Positions 8,791-17,553 of a DNA stretch of 64,000 nucleotides are shown here, piece after piece. Under the pieces are notes generated by a model. The model had not been told where the DNA came from. It ran no database searches and was given only the letters and a program-made list of their open reading frames with translations. How positions within the stretch are numbered: the stretch's first letter is position 1; every line of letters begins with the position of its first letter. Source of the stretch: Streptomyces cyanogenus (lineage in GTDB: Bacteria; Actinomycetota; Actinomycetes; Streptomycetales; Streptomycetaceae); the NCBI RefSeq assembly GCF_017526105.1, contig NZ_CP071839.1:2156001-2220000 (forward strand), read 5' to 3'. The translations under genes and the position numbers were made by a program.

Positions 8791-9644
8791 CGGGCGTTCT
8801 CCGTGCCGCGGGCGTAGCGCTTCTCGACGTAGTGCTGGCCGATGCCCAGCAGTGAGGTGACCACGGCGTACCAGAGGGTGGCGACCATGAGCAGGGGAAT
8901 CACCTGGTAGGTGCGGTGGTAGATCAACTGGGCCGAGAACAGCAGGTCGTTGACCGCGATGACGCTGACGATCGAGGTGCCCTTGAGAGTGCCGATCAGC
9001 ATGTTGCCGGCGGGCGGCACGATGGCGCGCATCGCCTGCGGCAGCACGATCCGCCACCAGCGCCGCCACGGGCTCAGGCCGAGTGCCTGGGCGGCCTCGA
9101 CCTGGCCGCGGTCGACGGAGAGGATGCCGCCGCGCACGACCTCGGCGGCGTAGGCGGCCTCGTGCAGGGTGAGGCCGATGATCGCGACGGCGACCGGGCT
9201 GAGCAGGTCGACGGTCCGCACGCCGAACAGCCGTGGGTAGAGCGCCCCGATGTTGAACCACAGCAGCAGCTGGACCAGGATCGGGATGGACCGGAACAGC
9301 CAGACGTACCCCCAGCCGACCGCCCGCAGCACGGGGTTGGCGGACAGTCGGAACGCGGCGAGCAGGGTGCCGAGGGCGAAGCCGAGGACCATCACCACCG
9401 CGGTGAGCCACAGCGTGAGCCACAGTCCGCGCAGGACGGAGTCCGAGGTGAAGTACTCGGCGACGACGTCCCACTGGAACGCCCGGTTGCGCAGGACGGA
9501 GTTGACGGCGAACCCGAGCAGCACGAGGACGACGACGGCTGCCGCCCACTGGCCGTACCGGCGCTGCGGGACGATCCGGGGGGCGTCGGCCGGCTCGGGT
9601 ACGTCCGGCGCGGTGGGGACTTTGGCGAGGGTGTCGGATGACAT
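8787..9644 (-). CDS. Polar amino acid ABC transporter permease
   Basis: A 285-residue membrane protein of the HisM/GlnP family (PF00528). It has an N-terminal cytoplasmic stretch of about 30 residues and roughly five to six transmembrane helices. The EAA loop is visible as EAAQALGLSPWRRWWRIVLPQA, and the family motif LFRSIPILVQLLLWF is present. ATG 9644 follows GGAG by 7 nt. It is the first gene of the leftward operon (permease, FAD protein, ATPase, repeat array, LLM enzyme) and is divergent from the binding-protein gene. A candidate promoter on the minus strand is TTGACA (9797-9792) with TACTCT (9772-9767), although the 19-nt spacer is long. Confidence 0.93.
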   Translation of the reverse strand: MSSDTLAKVPTAPDVPEPADAPRIVPQRRYGQWAAAVVVLVLLGFAVNSVLRNRAFQWDVVAEYFTSDSVLRGLWLTLWLTAVVMVLGFALGTLLAAFRLSANPVLRAVGWGYVWLFRSIPILVQLLLWFNIGALYPRLFGVRTVDLLSPVAVAIIGLTLHEAAYAAEVVRGGILSVDRGQVEAAQALGLSPWRRWWRIVLPQAMRAIVPPAGNMLIGTLKGTSIVSVIAVNDLLFSAQLIYHRTYQVIPLLMVATLWYAVVTSLLGIGQHYVEKRYARGTENAR

Positions 9645-9833
9645 GCGAAGGCTCCGTGACGCGAGTCGTCAAAGACGCGATGAGGCGTCGGAACGGGGTG
9701 GTGCCTTCACACGGGTGCGCCGCGCGGCGCGCCTACGGCCGAGCCCCTCAGCAGAGCCGTGCATCGAGAGTACGGGGGCGTTTCCGTCCGCTGTCAAGGC
9801 TGTCCAGAGTGTGAGCCGTACATCTCAACTCGG

Positions 9834-9862
9834 TTGACGGGAAACCGGATGCCTGTTCCACT
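9834..9862 (+). promoter_or_regulatory. Promoter of the leader peptide / binding-protein transcript
   Basis: TTGACG (9834-9839), a 17-nt spacer and TCCACT (9857-9862). The leader ATG follows the -10 by 6 nt, which predicts a leaderless transcript. The -35 region overlaps an imperfect inverted repeat, CGGTT-N7-AACCG, that could bind a regulator. Confidence 0.5.
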
Positions 9863-9868
9863 TGGCCC

Positions 9869-9940
9869 ATGCATCCACAGCAGTGGCTGGTCACCCGCTC
9901 CCACATCGACTTCGGTCGCGTGTGGTCCTGTTCGTGTTGA
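9869..9940 (+). CDS. Putative cysteine-responsive leader peptide (23 aa)
   Basis: A 23-residue ORF reading MHPQQWLVTRSHIDFGR and then VWSCSC before TGA. The central R-x-H-(I/V)-D-(F/L)-x-R-V pattern with cysteines at the extreme C-terminus matches the short leader peptides found upstream of sulfur and cysteine genes in Streptomyces. Ribosome stalling at terminal Cys codons is the known attenuation mechanism of such leaders. It lies 174 bp upstream of the binding-protein ATG and appears to be translated from a leaderless transcript. Recognition is by pattern; regulation by cysteine is inferred. It supports the view that the adjoining importer carries a sulfur amino acid or related compound. 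Confidence 0.7.
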   Translation: MHPQQWLVTRSHIDFGRVWSCSC

Positions 9941-10043
9941 GCTGACCCCCTGCGCGCGCCTGCCCTGGGGGCGGCGTTCTCGCGTTCTCTTGCGCTCTGC
10001 TGCTTTTCCCGCCTTCACACACGCACCGCCTCCCCTCGCGCTG

Positions 10044-10098
10044 CAGCACCCCTTTTGCGTTTGAGCACCCTTTCGCGTTTCAGCACCCCTTCTGCTTC
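10044..10098 (+). repeat. Three imperfect ~18-bp direct repeats before the binding-protein gene
   Basis: Units at 10044-10062, 10063-10080 and 10081-10098 share the core AGCACCC(C)TTtngCgTT. The last unit ends just before the AGGAG ribosome site of the lipoprotein gene. They are C/T-rich on the + strand and could be part of the leader-controlled 5' UTR; no known motif is recognised. Confidence 0.6.
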
Positions 10099-10114
10099 AG
10101 GAGACCGCTTTCCG

Positions 10115-11062
10115 ATGCGCACGCCCGCTTATCGCCATTTCATATCCTTTGCCACCATTACGTCGGCCGCGCTGTTCCTGACCGCCTGCGGCTCCGGATC
10201 CGGTGGCTCGGGCGGCACGGACGCCTCCGGAGTGGCGGCCGGGTCCGATGGCGTGCCCACCACGGACGTCGTCTCCGCCGTGCGCAAGGACGACTCCGCG
10301 GCGAGGCTGCTGCCCGCAGGCACGACGCGCCTCACCGTCGCGGTGAGCGTCGGCGGCACCCCGCCCGGCACCACCTACCTCGCCGACGGCAAGACCCTGA
10401 CCGGCCAGGACGTCGACTTCACCAAGGCCGTCGCCCAGGTCCTCGGCATCAGGCTGAAGGTGGAGCAGGCGAGTTTCGAGGCGATCCTGCCCGCCCTGGA
10501 CAGCGGCAAGTACGACGTCGGCGCGAGCAACTTCGGCGTCACCGACGAGCGCCGCAAGACCATCGACTTCGTCACCTACATCAACGACGGCCAGGGCTTC
10601 GCCACCCGCAAGGACAGCAAGCTCTCGAAGATCACCGACCTGGAGCAGCTGTGCGGCCTGAACGTCGCGACCAGCGCGGGCACGACGTTCGAGGCCACGC
10701 TGGAGCAGAACCGGCACGTGTGCGCCGACGCGGGCAAGAAGGCCTACCGGGTGCAGACGTACGCCGAGTCGAGCGCGCTGTGGTCCTCGCTCCAGCAGGG
10801 CCGCAGCGACATCGTGATGTCCACGATCAACGGCCTGCGCTACGACGTCGCGCACCAGGAGGGCCTGAAGTTCCTCAACGAATACCACCGCCTGGATGTC
10901 GGTTTCGCCTTCAAGAAGGGCACGAAACTGGCACCCGCATTCCAGGCGGCGGTGAACAGACTGCTGTCCGACGGCACCTACGACCGGATTCTCAAGAAGT
11001 GGGGCACGACCGGTTCGGCGATCAGGAAGTCACAGATCAGCCCGCCGGAACTCAAGAACTGA
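10115..11062 (+). CDS. Amino acid ABC transporter substrate-binding lipoprotein
   Basis: A 315-residue periplasmic-type binding protein (PF00497). ATG 10115 has AGGAGA 12 nt upstream. The signal peptide ends in a lipobox, FLTACGSGSG, with the lipidated Cys followed by a flexible Gly/Ser linker. The body carries the SBP3 pattern TYLADGKTLTGQDVDFTKAVAQVLG and later FGVTDERRKTIDFVTYI. It acts at the outer face of the membrane and delivers ligand to the divergently encoded permease and ATPase. It is preceded by a Cys-ending leader peptide, so its expression is probably tied to sulfur or cysteine status. Its stop lies 1 bp from the end of the convergent DUF5685 gene. Confidence 0.92.
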   Translation: MRTPAYRHFISFATITSAALFLTACGSGSGGSGGTDASGVAAGSDGVPTTDVVSAVRKDDSAARLLPAGTTRLTVAVSVGGTPPGTTYLADGKTLTGQDVDFTKAVAQVLGIRLKVEQASFEAILPALDSGKYDVGASNFGVTDERRKTIDFVTYINDGQGFATRKDSKLSKITDLEQLCGLNVATSAGTTFEATLEQNRHVCADAGKKAYRVQTYAESSALWSSLQQGRSDIVMSTINGLRYDVAHQEGLKFLNEYHRLDVGFAFKKGTKLAPAFQAAVNRLLSDGTYDRILKKWGTTGSAIRKSQISPPELKN

Positions 11063-11063
11063 A

Positions 11064-12383
11064 TCAACCGTCGCAGGGGCAGCAGCAATCGCAGCCGTCG
11101 CAGCCCCCGGGGCAGGAACAGTCGCACCACTGACAGCAGCCGCTGCGCTTCTTCCGGGACCACGGTCCCTCGTATTCCTCGGCGCAGCACATCCTGCAGG
11201 TGCACAGCAGCGCGAAGAACATCCCGCAGCCCGCCCAGAAACCGCGCCGGCCCTTGGCGGCGGGCTCGGGCGGCGGCCCGAAACCACCACCGCCGAAACC
11301 ACCGCCGCGGAAGCCGCCGCCCCCGCCGTGGCCGTTGCCTCCGCCGGGGAAACCGCCGCCTGCATACGGATGCCCCGGAGCGGGAGCACCGGCGCCCTGC
11401 GGATTCCCACCGCCGTACGGCCCGTGCGGCATCCCGCCGCCATAGGGCCCCTGCGGCGCTCCGGCACCGTACGGCCCTTGCGGCGCCCCGGCGTCGTACG
11501 GTCCGTGCCGATGGGCCGCGCACACCGGTGCCGTGCCGAAGGCGCGGTCCACCGAACGGCGCAGCTCGTGGACGAGGAGCAGGTGGACGAGCCCGCCGTC
11601 GCGGAACTCGGCCTCCCGCAGGGCGAGCCGGATGCCGTGCAGGGCGTCGTCGGCGAGCCGGCGGGCCTCGGTGAGGGGGGTGCCGGTGACGGTGAGGGGG
11701 TTCCAGGCACCCGACAGGGCGTCAGCCCGCCGGTCCTCCACGGCATCCAGCAGGTGCGCGAGCCTGCCGAAGAGCCGGCCGGCCTCCGCCAGGGGCTCGG
11801 CGTTGCCCGGCCGCCCGGCCAGCACCGCGGTGTGTGCGAAGGCCGCGGCGGTCGCGGTCTCGGTCGGCTCGGTGACCGTCAGGAGGGACGTGCCGGGACC
11901 GGCCACGCTCTCCACGCCGAGCTGCCGGTCGACCGCGTCGACCAGGACACCGGTGTCGAACCCGACCGCCGCCCCGCTGTGCTCCCCGGCCCGGCCCCAG
12001 CCCGCGGCGACCCGGCGCGCGGCGGCGGCGACCGGCCTGCGGCCAAGCAGCCCGTCCCGGTCGGCGACGTGGTCGCGCACCTTCGCGGCGGCGAGCACCA
12101 GTGAGACGGCGGCGGCGAGCCGCGCGCCCTCACCCTGTGCGACGGACGCGGTGCGCATGCCACGCAGCGCACACGGGCCGGCCGTACGACGGCCGCCGCT
12201 CACCGGGCCGGTCTGAGCCTCTGTCAGAACCGATATGAGAAGTCCGTCGTAGTTCGTCACGATGCGTGCGAACTGGCCGTGGTCACGCCGCAGGGCCAGA
12301 CAGAGCCCGCACAAGTGTGCCGTCCAGTCGGCCTTCAGCCGCTCACCGAGCCGGTGAGCACATGGCCTGACGATTCCGAACAC
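11064..12383 (-). CDS. DUF5685 family protein with Gly/Pro-rich region and Cys-rich tail
   Basis: A 439-residue protein. The N-terminal ~270 residues match the DUF5685 pattern (MFGIVRPC, LKADWTAHLCGLCLALRRDHG), an all-helical domain with conserved cysteines seen in actinobacteria. It is followed by a low-complexity segment repeating GPYGAGAPQ-like blocks and then poly-Gly. Next comes a short hydrophobic stretch (FWAGCGMFFALLCTC). The last 35 residues are very Cys-rich (GCCQWCDCSCPGGCDGCDCC). The function is unknown; the tail could bind metal or be membrane-associated. GTG 12383 follows GGGGG. It converges on the binding-protein gene with a 1-bp gap, so no terminator fits between them. Confidence 0.85.
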   Translation of the reverse strand: MFGIVRPCAHRLGERLKADWTAHLCGLCLALRRDHGQFARIVTNYDGLLISVLTEAQTGPVSGGRRTAGPCALRGMRTASVAQGEGARLAAAVSLVLAAAKVRDHVADRDGLLGRRPVAAAARRVAAGWGRAGEHSGAAVGFDTGVLVDAVDRQLGVESVAGPGTSLLTVTEPTETATAAAFAHTAVLAGRPGNAEPLAEAGRLFGRLAHLLDAVEDRRADALSGAWNPLTVTGTPLTEARRLADDALHGIRLALREAEFRDGGLVHLLLVHELRRSVDRAFGTAPVCAAHRHGPYDAGAPQGPYGAGAPQGPYGGGMPHGPYGGGNPQGAGAPAPGHPYAGGGFPGGGNGHGGGGGFRGGGFGGGGFGPPPEPAAKGRRGFWAGCGMFFALLCTCRMCCAEEYEGPWSRKKRSGCCQWCDCSCPGGCDGCDCCCPCDG

Positions 12384-12649
12384 AACATCCCCCGTACTGT
12401 GATACGACGTTGGCGTTCACCCGTACGCACCGCGCATCACCCGTCCGCCGCAGACAATCATATTTCACTCTCAGTCAGCAGCCGTATGAGTCTCGCCCCT
12501 TGGGGCACAAGGACTCTCGACGGATCCGCTGTGCACCAGTACCGTCACAAACCCCCCGCGCGGCGTCTATCCACTTGGCGAGGCGTCCGCATCATGGATG
12601 ACCATAGGGATGCGGAAAGCAAGAAAGACCGCTGTGAGAGGAGGCGTCC

Positions 12650-13087
12650 ATGGGATCGGTACGCAAGGCGAGTGCGTGGCTCGGCCTCGTCGACGACAAC
12701 GATGACGAGCGCTACTACGACGACGACTACTCCGAGGGCACCGAGTCCGGGGACGCCTGGGTCACCGACCCTCGGGTGAAGGTGGCCACGGACACCGCCG
12801 AGGAGAAGGGCCGCCGGATCGGCACGGTCACCCCGGACAGCTTCCGGGACGCCCGCGCCGTCGGCGAGCTGTTCCGGGAGGGTGTCCCGGTCATCATGAA
12901 CCTCACCAACATGGAGCCCGGCGACGCCAAGCGGGTCGTGGACTTCGCGGCGGGGCTCATCTTCGGCCTGCGCGGCTCGATCGACCGGGTCTCGAACCGG
13001 GTGTTCCTGCTCACCCCGGCCGACACGGAGATCATCAGCGGTGAGGCGTCCGCCCACCGCTCCGACGGCTTCTTCAACCAGAGCTGA
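12650..13087 (+). CDS. sflA: SepF-like protein SflA
   Basis: A 145-residue SepF paralogue. It has an acidic, Tyr/Asp-rich N-terminal linker ([15 protein letters not shown]). The SepF fold follows ([51 protein letters not shown]). ATG 12650 is preceded by GAGGAGG. In S. coelicolor the paralogue in this genomic neighbourhood, next to the aroH-der and parA blocks, is SflA. SflA interacts with the cell-division SepF and helps keep hyphal polarity (established for S. coelicolor). Assignment to sflA rather than sepF or sflB rests on neighbourhood and on absence of dcw-cluster genes. A terminator overlaps its stop. Confidence 0.85.
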   Translation: MGSVRKASAWLGLVDDNDDERYYDDDYSEGTESGDAWVTDPRVKVATDTAEEKGRRIGTVTPDSFRDARAVGELFREGVPVIMNLTNMEPGDAKRVVDFAAGLIFGLRGSIDRVSNRVFLLTPADTEIISGEASAHRSDGFFNQS

Positions 13088-13114
13088 GGCAGGGCCGCAC
13101 ACCGGCCCTGCCTC
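13086..13114. terminator. Bidirectional hairpin between sflA and the acyl-CoA dehydrogenase gene
   Basis: A 12-bp perfect stem (13086-13097 with 13103-13114) and a 5-nt loop begin in the sflA stop codon and end 11 bp before the convergent gene's stop. Confidence 0.7.
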
Positions 13115-13124
13115 GCACCGGGGC

Positions 13125-14315
13125 TCACCGGAAGGCGTCGAGCCCGGTGAGCGCCTTGCCCAGCACGAGCTGGTGCATCTCGACGGTGCCCTCGTAGGTG
13201 AGCACCGATTCCAGGTTGGTCGCGTGCCGCATCACCGGGTACTCCAGGGAGATCCCGTTGGCACCGAGGATCGTCCGCGCCGTACGGCAGATCTCGATGG
13301 CCTCGCGGACGTTGTTGAGCTTGCCGAAGCTGACCTGCTCGGGACGCAGGCGGCCGGCGTCCATCCGCCGCCCCAGATGGTGGGCGAGCAGAATCCCCTT
13401 GTGCAGTTCCACCGCCATGTCGGCGAGCTTGGCCTGGGTGAGCTGGAACCCACCGATGGGCCGCCCGAACTGCTCCCGTGACCTGGCGTAGTCGAGGGCC
13501 GCCTCGAAGCTGCTGCGCGCCGCACCCATCGCGCCCCAGACGATGCCGTAGCGGGCGTGCGAGAGACAGCTGAGCGGTCCGCGCAGCCCGGTGACCTCGG
13601 GAAGGACGGCCGTGCCGGGCAGTCGTACGTCGTCGAGGACGAGTTCGCTGGTGACCGAGGCGCGCAGGGACCACTTGTGCTTGATCTCCGGTGCGGAGAA
13701 GCCGGGGGTGTCGGTGGGGACGACGAAGCCGCGGATGCCCTCCTCGGTCTGCGCCCAGACGACGGCCACCCCGGCGACGGAGCCGTTGGTGATCCACATC
13801 TTGCGGCCGCTCAGCACCCAGTCGTCGCCGTCGCGCTTGGCGTGGGTGCGCATGGCGGCGGGGTCGGAGCCGTGGTCGGGCTCGGTCAGCCCGAAGCAGC
13901 CGATCACCTCGCCGGCAGCCATGCGCGGCAGCCACTGGAGCTTCTGTTCCTCGCTGCCGAACCGGTGGATGGCGTACATCGCGAGGGACCCCTGCACGGA
14001 GACCAGCGAGCGGATGCCGGAGTCGGCCGCCTCCAGTTCCAGGCAGGCCAGGCCGTACTGCACGGCGCTCGCGCCCGCGCAGCCGTACCCGGTGAGCGAC
14101 ATGCCGAGCGCGCCGAGCGCACCCAGTTCGCGTGCGAGCTCCCGGATGCCGGGCAGCTCGCCCTTCTCGTACCAGTCGGCGATGTGGGGCAGCACACGGT
14201 CGGCGGCCCAGCTGCGAACGGTGTCGCGGACGGCCAGGTCCTCCGGTTCCAGCAGGTCGTCGATCCCGAGCGGGTCGGCGGCATCGAACGGGGGCAGCTT
14301 CGCGGACGCGGACAT
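13125..14315 (-). CDS. Acyl-CoA dehydrogenase, glutaryl-CoA dehydrogenase type
   Basis: A 396-residue flavoenzyme oxidising (and in this subfamily decarboxylating) acyl-CoA. ATG 14315 follows GGAGGG by 7 nt. Visible signatures are GIRSLVSVQGSLAMYAI, GCFGLTEPDHGSDPA, MWITNG, and the C-terminal LTYEGTVEMHQLVLGKALTG, whose Glu is the catalytic base of this subfamily. The length matches GcdH. The RSLxSVQxSL segment favours glutaryl-CoA over short- or medium-chain acyl-CoA dehydrogenases, so a role in lysine/tryptophan or dicarboxylate catabolism is likely. The gene is isolated; no partner ETF or CoA-transferase is adjacent. Confidence 0.85.
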   Translation of the reverse strand: MSASAKLPPFDAADPLGIDDLLEPEDLAVRDTVRSWAADRVLPHIADWYEKGELPGIRELARELGALGALGMSLTGYGCAGASAVQYGLACLELEAADSGIRSLVSVQGSLAMYAIHRFGSEEQKLQWLPRMAAGEVIGCFGLTEPDHGSDPAAMRTHAKRDGDDWVLSGRKMWITNGSVAGVAVVWAQTEEGIRGFVVPTDTPGFSAPEIKHKWSLRASVTSELVLDDVRLPGTAVLPEVTGLRGPLSCLSHARYGIVWGAMGAARSSFEAALDYARSREQFGRPIGGFQLTQAKLADMAVELHKGILLAHHLGRRMDAGRLRPEQVSFGKLNNVREAIEICRTARTILGANGISLEYPVMRHATNLESVLTYEGTVEMHQLVLGKALTGLDAFR

Positions 14316-14416
14316 GGAACACCCTCCGGCAACACGGGACGTCGACAAAACTAGCAGCGCTAGTTACGGCTCTCCGGCCGACGTTACGGTGCGGCGTCCC
14401 GCACGTCCAGAGGAGA

Positions 14417-16042
14417 TCAGGCGGAGACCCGCGGCTTCCCGGCCGCCGCCTCCGCCTCCCGCGGTGCCGGCAGGTCCAGCTCGGCCTCGGCCGGCTCCTC
14501 CCCGCACTGCATGATCCGCGGCAGCCGCAGCGCCATCACCGCGCCCAGCAGCAACAGCCCCGCGCTCACCAGCAGGGTCAGGTGCAGCCCGTGCACGAAG
14601 GAGTCCCGCGCCGCCCGGCGCAGCGCGGCCCCGGCGGTTCCGCCGATCCGGCCCGCCACCTCGTAGGCCTCGCCGAGCGAGTGGCCCGCCGCGTCCGAGG
14701 CGTGCTGCGGGACGCCGGGCACCGACCGCAGCCCCGGCGTGTAGGCCGCGTTCATCACGCTGCCCAGCAGTGCGATGCCGATACCGGCGCCGAGCTGGTA
14801 CGACGTCTCGCCGATCGCCGCCGCGCCACCGGCCTGGCCGGCCGGGGCCTCGCTCAGCATCGACTCGTACGCGCCGAACAGCGTGGTCTCCAGACCGAAG
14901 CCCAGCAGCACGAAGCCGGACAGCAGCAGCGCCGGGTTGTCGGTGCCGCCCATCGCCGTCAGCGTCAGCACCGCGGCGGCCGTCAGACAGAAGCCGAAGC
15001 ACACCATCCGGCGCGGCCCGAAACGGCGCAGCATGCGCGCGCCCGCCAGACCCGCCGCCATGGCCGCGAGGGTCAGGGGCAGCAGCCGCAGACCGGTTTC
15101 CAGCGGGGACAGGCCGAGCACCAGTTGCAGGTACTGGGCGGCGATCAGCTCCAGGCCGACCAGCGCCAGCATGGCCAGCACGATGCAGCCCACCGAGGTG
15201 CTGAACGCGGGCCGCCGGAACATCCGCAGGTCCACCAGCGGATGCGGGTGCCTGCGCTGACGCCGGACGAAGAAGAAGAGGAGGGCCGCGCCGATCAGCA
15301 GCGGCAGCACGGTGAGGGGGCTCGCCGCCGCCCCGCCGCCGCCGAGCCGCTTCACCCCGAGGACCACACCGAACAGCCCGGCCGCCGCCGTCAGCGCGCC
15401 GGTCACGTCCCAGGGGCCGCCGCCGTCACCCCGTGACTCGGGCAGCAGGGCCCGGCCCACCGGCAGGCTGACCAGCATCAGCGGGATGTTGACCAGGAAG
15501 ACCGCGCCCCACCAGAAGTGCTCCAGCAGGAAGCCGCCGAGCAGCGGTCCGACCGCCGCGCCGACCGCGGCGACCGCGCTCCAGATGCCGATGGCGAGGG
15601 CGCGCTCGCGCCGGTCGGGGAAGACCTGGCGGAGGATCGACAGGGTCGCGGGCATGATCATCGCGCCGCCGACGCCGAGCAGCGCGCGGGCCAGGATGAG
15701 TGTCTCGGCGGTCTGCGCGAACGCGGCGACGGCGGAGGCGATGCCGAAGAGGCCGTAGCCGAGCAGCAGGACGCGTCTGCGGCCGACCCGGTCGCCGAGG
15801 GTGCCGAAGAGGATCAGCAGCGAGGCGCACACCAGCGGATAGACGTCGACGATCCAGAGCAGTTCCACCGCGCCGGGCTTGAGGTCCTCGGTGACGGCGG
15901 GGACCGCCACGTGCAGCACGGTCGCGTCGAGGGCGACGAGCAGCAGGCTGGCGCAGAGGACGACGAGGACGATCCACCGGTTGGCACCGGCCCCGGCCGC
16001 CCGACGGTGCTGCCGCACGGCAGCCGTGGTCGTCCCGGACAT
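14417..16042 (-). CDS. MFS multidrug exporter, DHA2 (EmrB/QacA) family
   Basis: A 541-residue membrane protein with about 14 predicted transmembrane helices. ATG 16042 is six bases after GGGAGG. The family motifs are clear: LDATVLHVAVPAVTEDL in TM1, the loop motif GDRVGRRRVLLLGY, and GGAMIMPATLSILRQVF with GPLLGGFLLEHFWW. It probably exports cationic drugs or endogenous metabolites by proton antiport. No regulator gene is adjacent; it is divergent from the mannosyltransferase gene with 260 bp between them. The closest substrate class (SmvA/QacA-like) is a guess from sequence flavour. Confidence 0.9.
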   Translation of the reverse strand: MSGTTTAAVRQHRRAAGAGANRWIVLVVLCASLLLVALDATVLHVAVPAVTEDLKPGAVELLWIVDVYPLVCASLLILFGTLGDRVGRRRVLLLGYGLFGIASAVAAFAQTAETLILARALLGVGGAMIMPATLSILRQVFPDRRERALAIGIWSAVAAVGAAVGPLLGGFLLEHFWWGAVFLVNIPLMLVSLPVGRALLPESRGDGGGPWDVTGALTAAAGLFGVVLGVKRLGGGGAAASPLTVLPLLIGAALLFFFVRRQRRHPHPLVDLRMFRRPAFSTSVGCIVLAMLALVGLELIAAQYLQLVLGLSPLETGLRLLPLTLAAMAAGLAGARMLRRFGPRRMVCFGFCLTAAAVLTLTAMGGTDNPALLLSGFVLLGFGLETTLFGAYESMLSEAPAGQAGGAAAIGETSYQLGAGIGIALLGSVMNAAYTPGLRSVPGVPQHASDAAGHSLGEAYEVAGRIGGTAGAALRRAARDSFVHGLHLTLLVSAGLLLLGAVMALRLPRIMQCGEEPAEAELDLPAPREAEAAAGKPRVSA

Positions 16043-16302
16043 GTACGTACCTCCCAGATGATCCCTCGCGTGGGGCGGACCGACGGGGTGGGGACCCCCT
16101 GTCGTACGACCGGAGAGGAGCGGTGTCCCCGGCCTGCGCGAACCCACGCGGGTGACACGTCAGCGTACGCGAGTTCGCCACGGGGGCACGTGGCGGACCT
16201 CTCACACGCTCGACGGAACCCGTGTGGCGTACGCCACGTCTGCCTCTCTTGCCCCCGACCCGGCGACCGGTCCGGTGTCGCGCACGGTCGATAATCGAGC
16301 CC

Positions 16303-17553
16303 GTGACCGATCTTGCGACGCGCGTGGCCGCTCCCCGCGCCCCTCTTCTGCGCCGGGCGGCGCCGGCCCTGCTGGGCTACGCGGCGGTCCGCGCCCTGGG
16401 GCTGCTCGTGCTGGCGGTGTGGAGCGCCGCGCGCGGCAAGAGCGCGTACACCGTGCTGACCGCCCGCTGGGACTCCCTCTGGTACACGCGGGTCGCGGAG
16501 CTGGGCTACGGCTACGAGGTGCGGCTGCCGAACGGGGACGTCCACTCCAATCTGGCGTTCTTCCCGCTGCTGCCGTGGCTGGAGCGGCTGGGGCACGCGC
16601 TGACCCCGCTGTCGTACGCGGACGCCGGGTTCCTGGTGAGCCTGCTGGCCTCGCTCGCCGCAGCGGCCGGGATCTTCGCGGTCGCGGACCGGGTGTACGG
16701 ACCGCGGGTCGGCCTGTGCGCGGTACTGCTGTGGGCGGTGCTGCCGGTCGGGATCGTGCAGTCGATGGCGTACAGCGAGTCGCTGTTCACGGCGCTGGCC
16801 GCCTGGTCGCTGTACGCGGTGCTGACCGGGCGGTGGGTGAGCGCGGGCGCGCTGGCGGCACTGGCGGGGCTGACCCGGCCGGTGGGGGTGGCGGTGGTCG
16901 CCGCGGTGTGGACCGCGGGCGTGGTCTCGTTCGTGCGAGAGCGCGGCACACGGCACACGCGGGGCGCGCACCACCATGAACGCGCCCCCGGCGCAGCGAA
17001 CGTCGCGGGGACCCCGGCCCCCACTTCCGGCGCACCCGTCCCCCCGCACGCCCCAGCCTGGCGCCGTGCGCTCGGCATGCTGCTCGCCCCGCTCGGTGCC
17101 GCCGGGTACGTCCTCTGGGTCGGCCACCGCACCGGCAAGGGTCCGCTCGGCTATCTGGACGTCCAGGCCGGGTGGCGCAACGGGTTCGACGGCGGCTACG
17201 CCTTCGCCCGCTTCGTGGGCGACAAGTTCACGTCATTTCCGTCCGCCCTCGCCGGCCTCGGCCTGATCACCGGGGTGGCCCTGCTGATCTGGCTGTACGT
17301 CACCGGCGTCCGCGGGCGCCAGCCGGTCACCCTGCTGGTGTACACGGGGGTCGTGCTCGCTCTCGCCCTGTGCGCGTCAAGCTACTTCGGCTCCAAGCCC
17401 CGGCTGCTGATGCCCGCCTTCCCGGTGCTGCTCCCGCTCGCCGTCGCCCTGGCCCGGCTGCGCGCCTCCCGATCGGCCCTGGTCACCGCCGGGTTGGCGG
17501 TGGCGGCGGCGGTCTACGGGGCGTTCTGGCTGAACGGCTCCGGACCGCCGTGA
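16303..17553 (+). CDS. PIG-V-like mannosyltransferase family membrane protein
   Basis: A 416-residue polytopic GT-C type glycosyltransferase. The first luminal loop has the signature TARWDSLWYTRVAELGY, with the catalytic-type Asp. HSNLAFFPLLPWLERL and about nine hydrophobic segments follow. A Pro/Ala-rich loop (about residues 228-265) looks like a disordered insertion. GTG 16303 sits 7 nt after GATAAT (16290-16295) with no ribosome site, so the mRNA is probably leaderless. It likely transfers mannose from a polyprenyl donor to a protein or cell-wall acceptor; the acceptor is unknown. Confidence 0.8.
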   Translation: MTDLATRVAAPRAPLLRRAAPALLGYAAVRALGLLVLAVWSAARGKSAYTVLTARWDSLWYTRVAELGYGYEVRLPNGDVHSNLAFFPLLPWLERLGHALTPLSYADAGFLVSLLASLAAAAGIFAVADRVYGPRVGLCAVLLWAVLPVGIVQSMAYSESLFTALAAWSLYAVLTGRWVSAGALAALAGLTRPVGVAVVAAVWTAGVVSFVRERGTRHTRGAHHHERAPGAANVAGTPAPTSGAPVPPHAPAWRRALGMLLAPLGAAGYVLWVGHRTGKGPLGYLDVQAGWRNGFDGGYAFARFVGDKFTSFPSALAGLGLITGVALLIWLYVTGVRGRQPVTLLVYTGVVLALALCASSYFGSKPRLLMPAFPVLLPLAVALARLRASRSALVTAGLAVAAAVYGAFWLNGSGPP

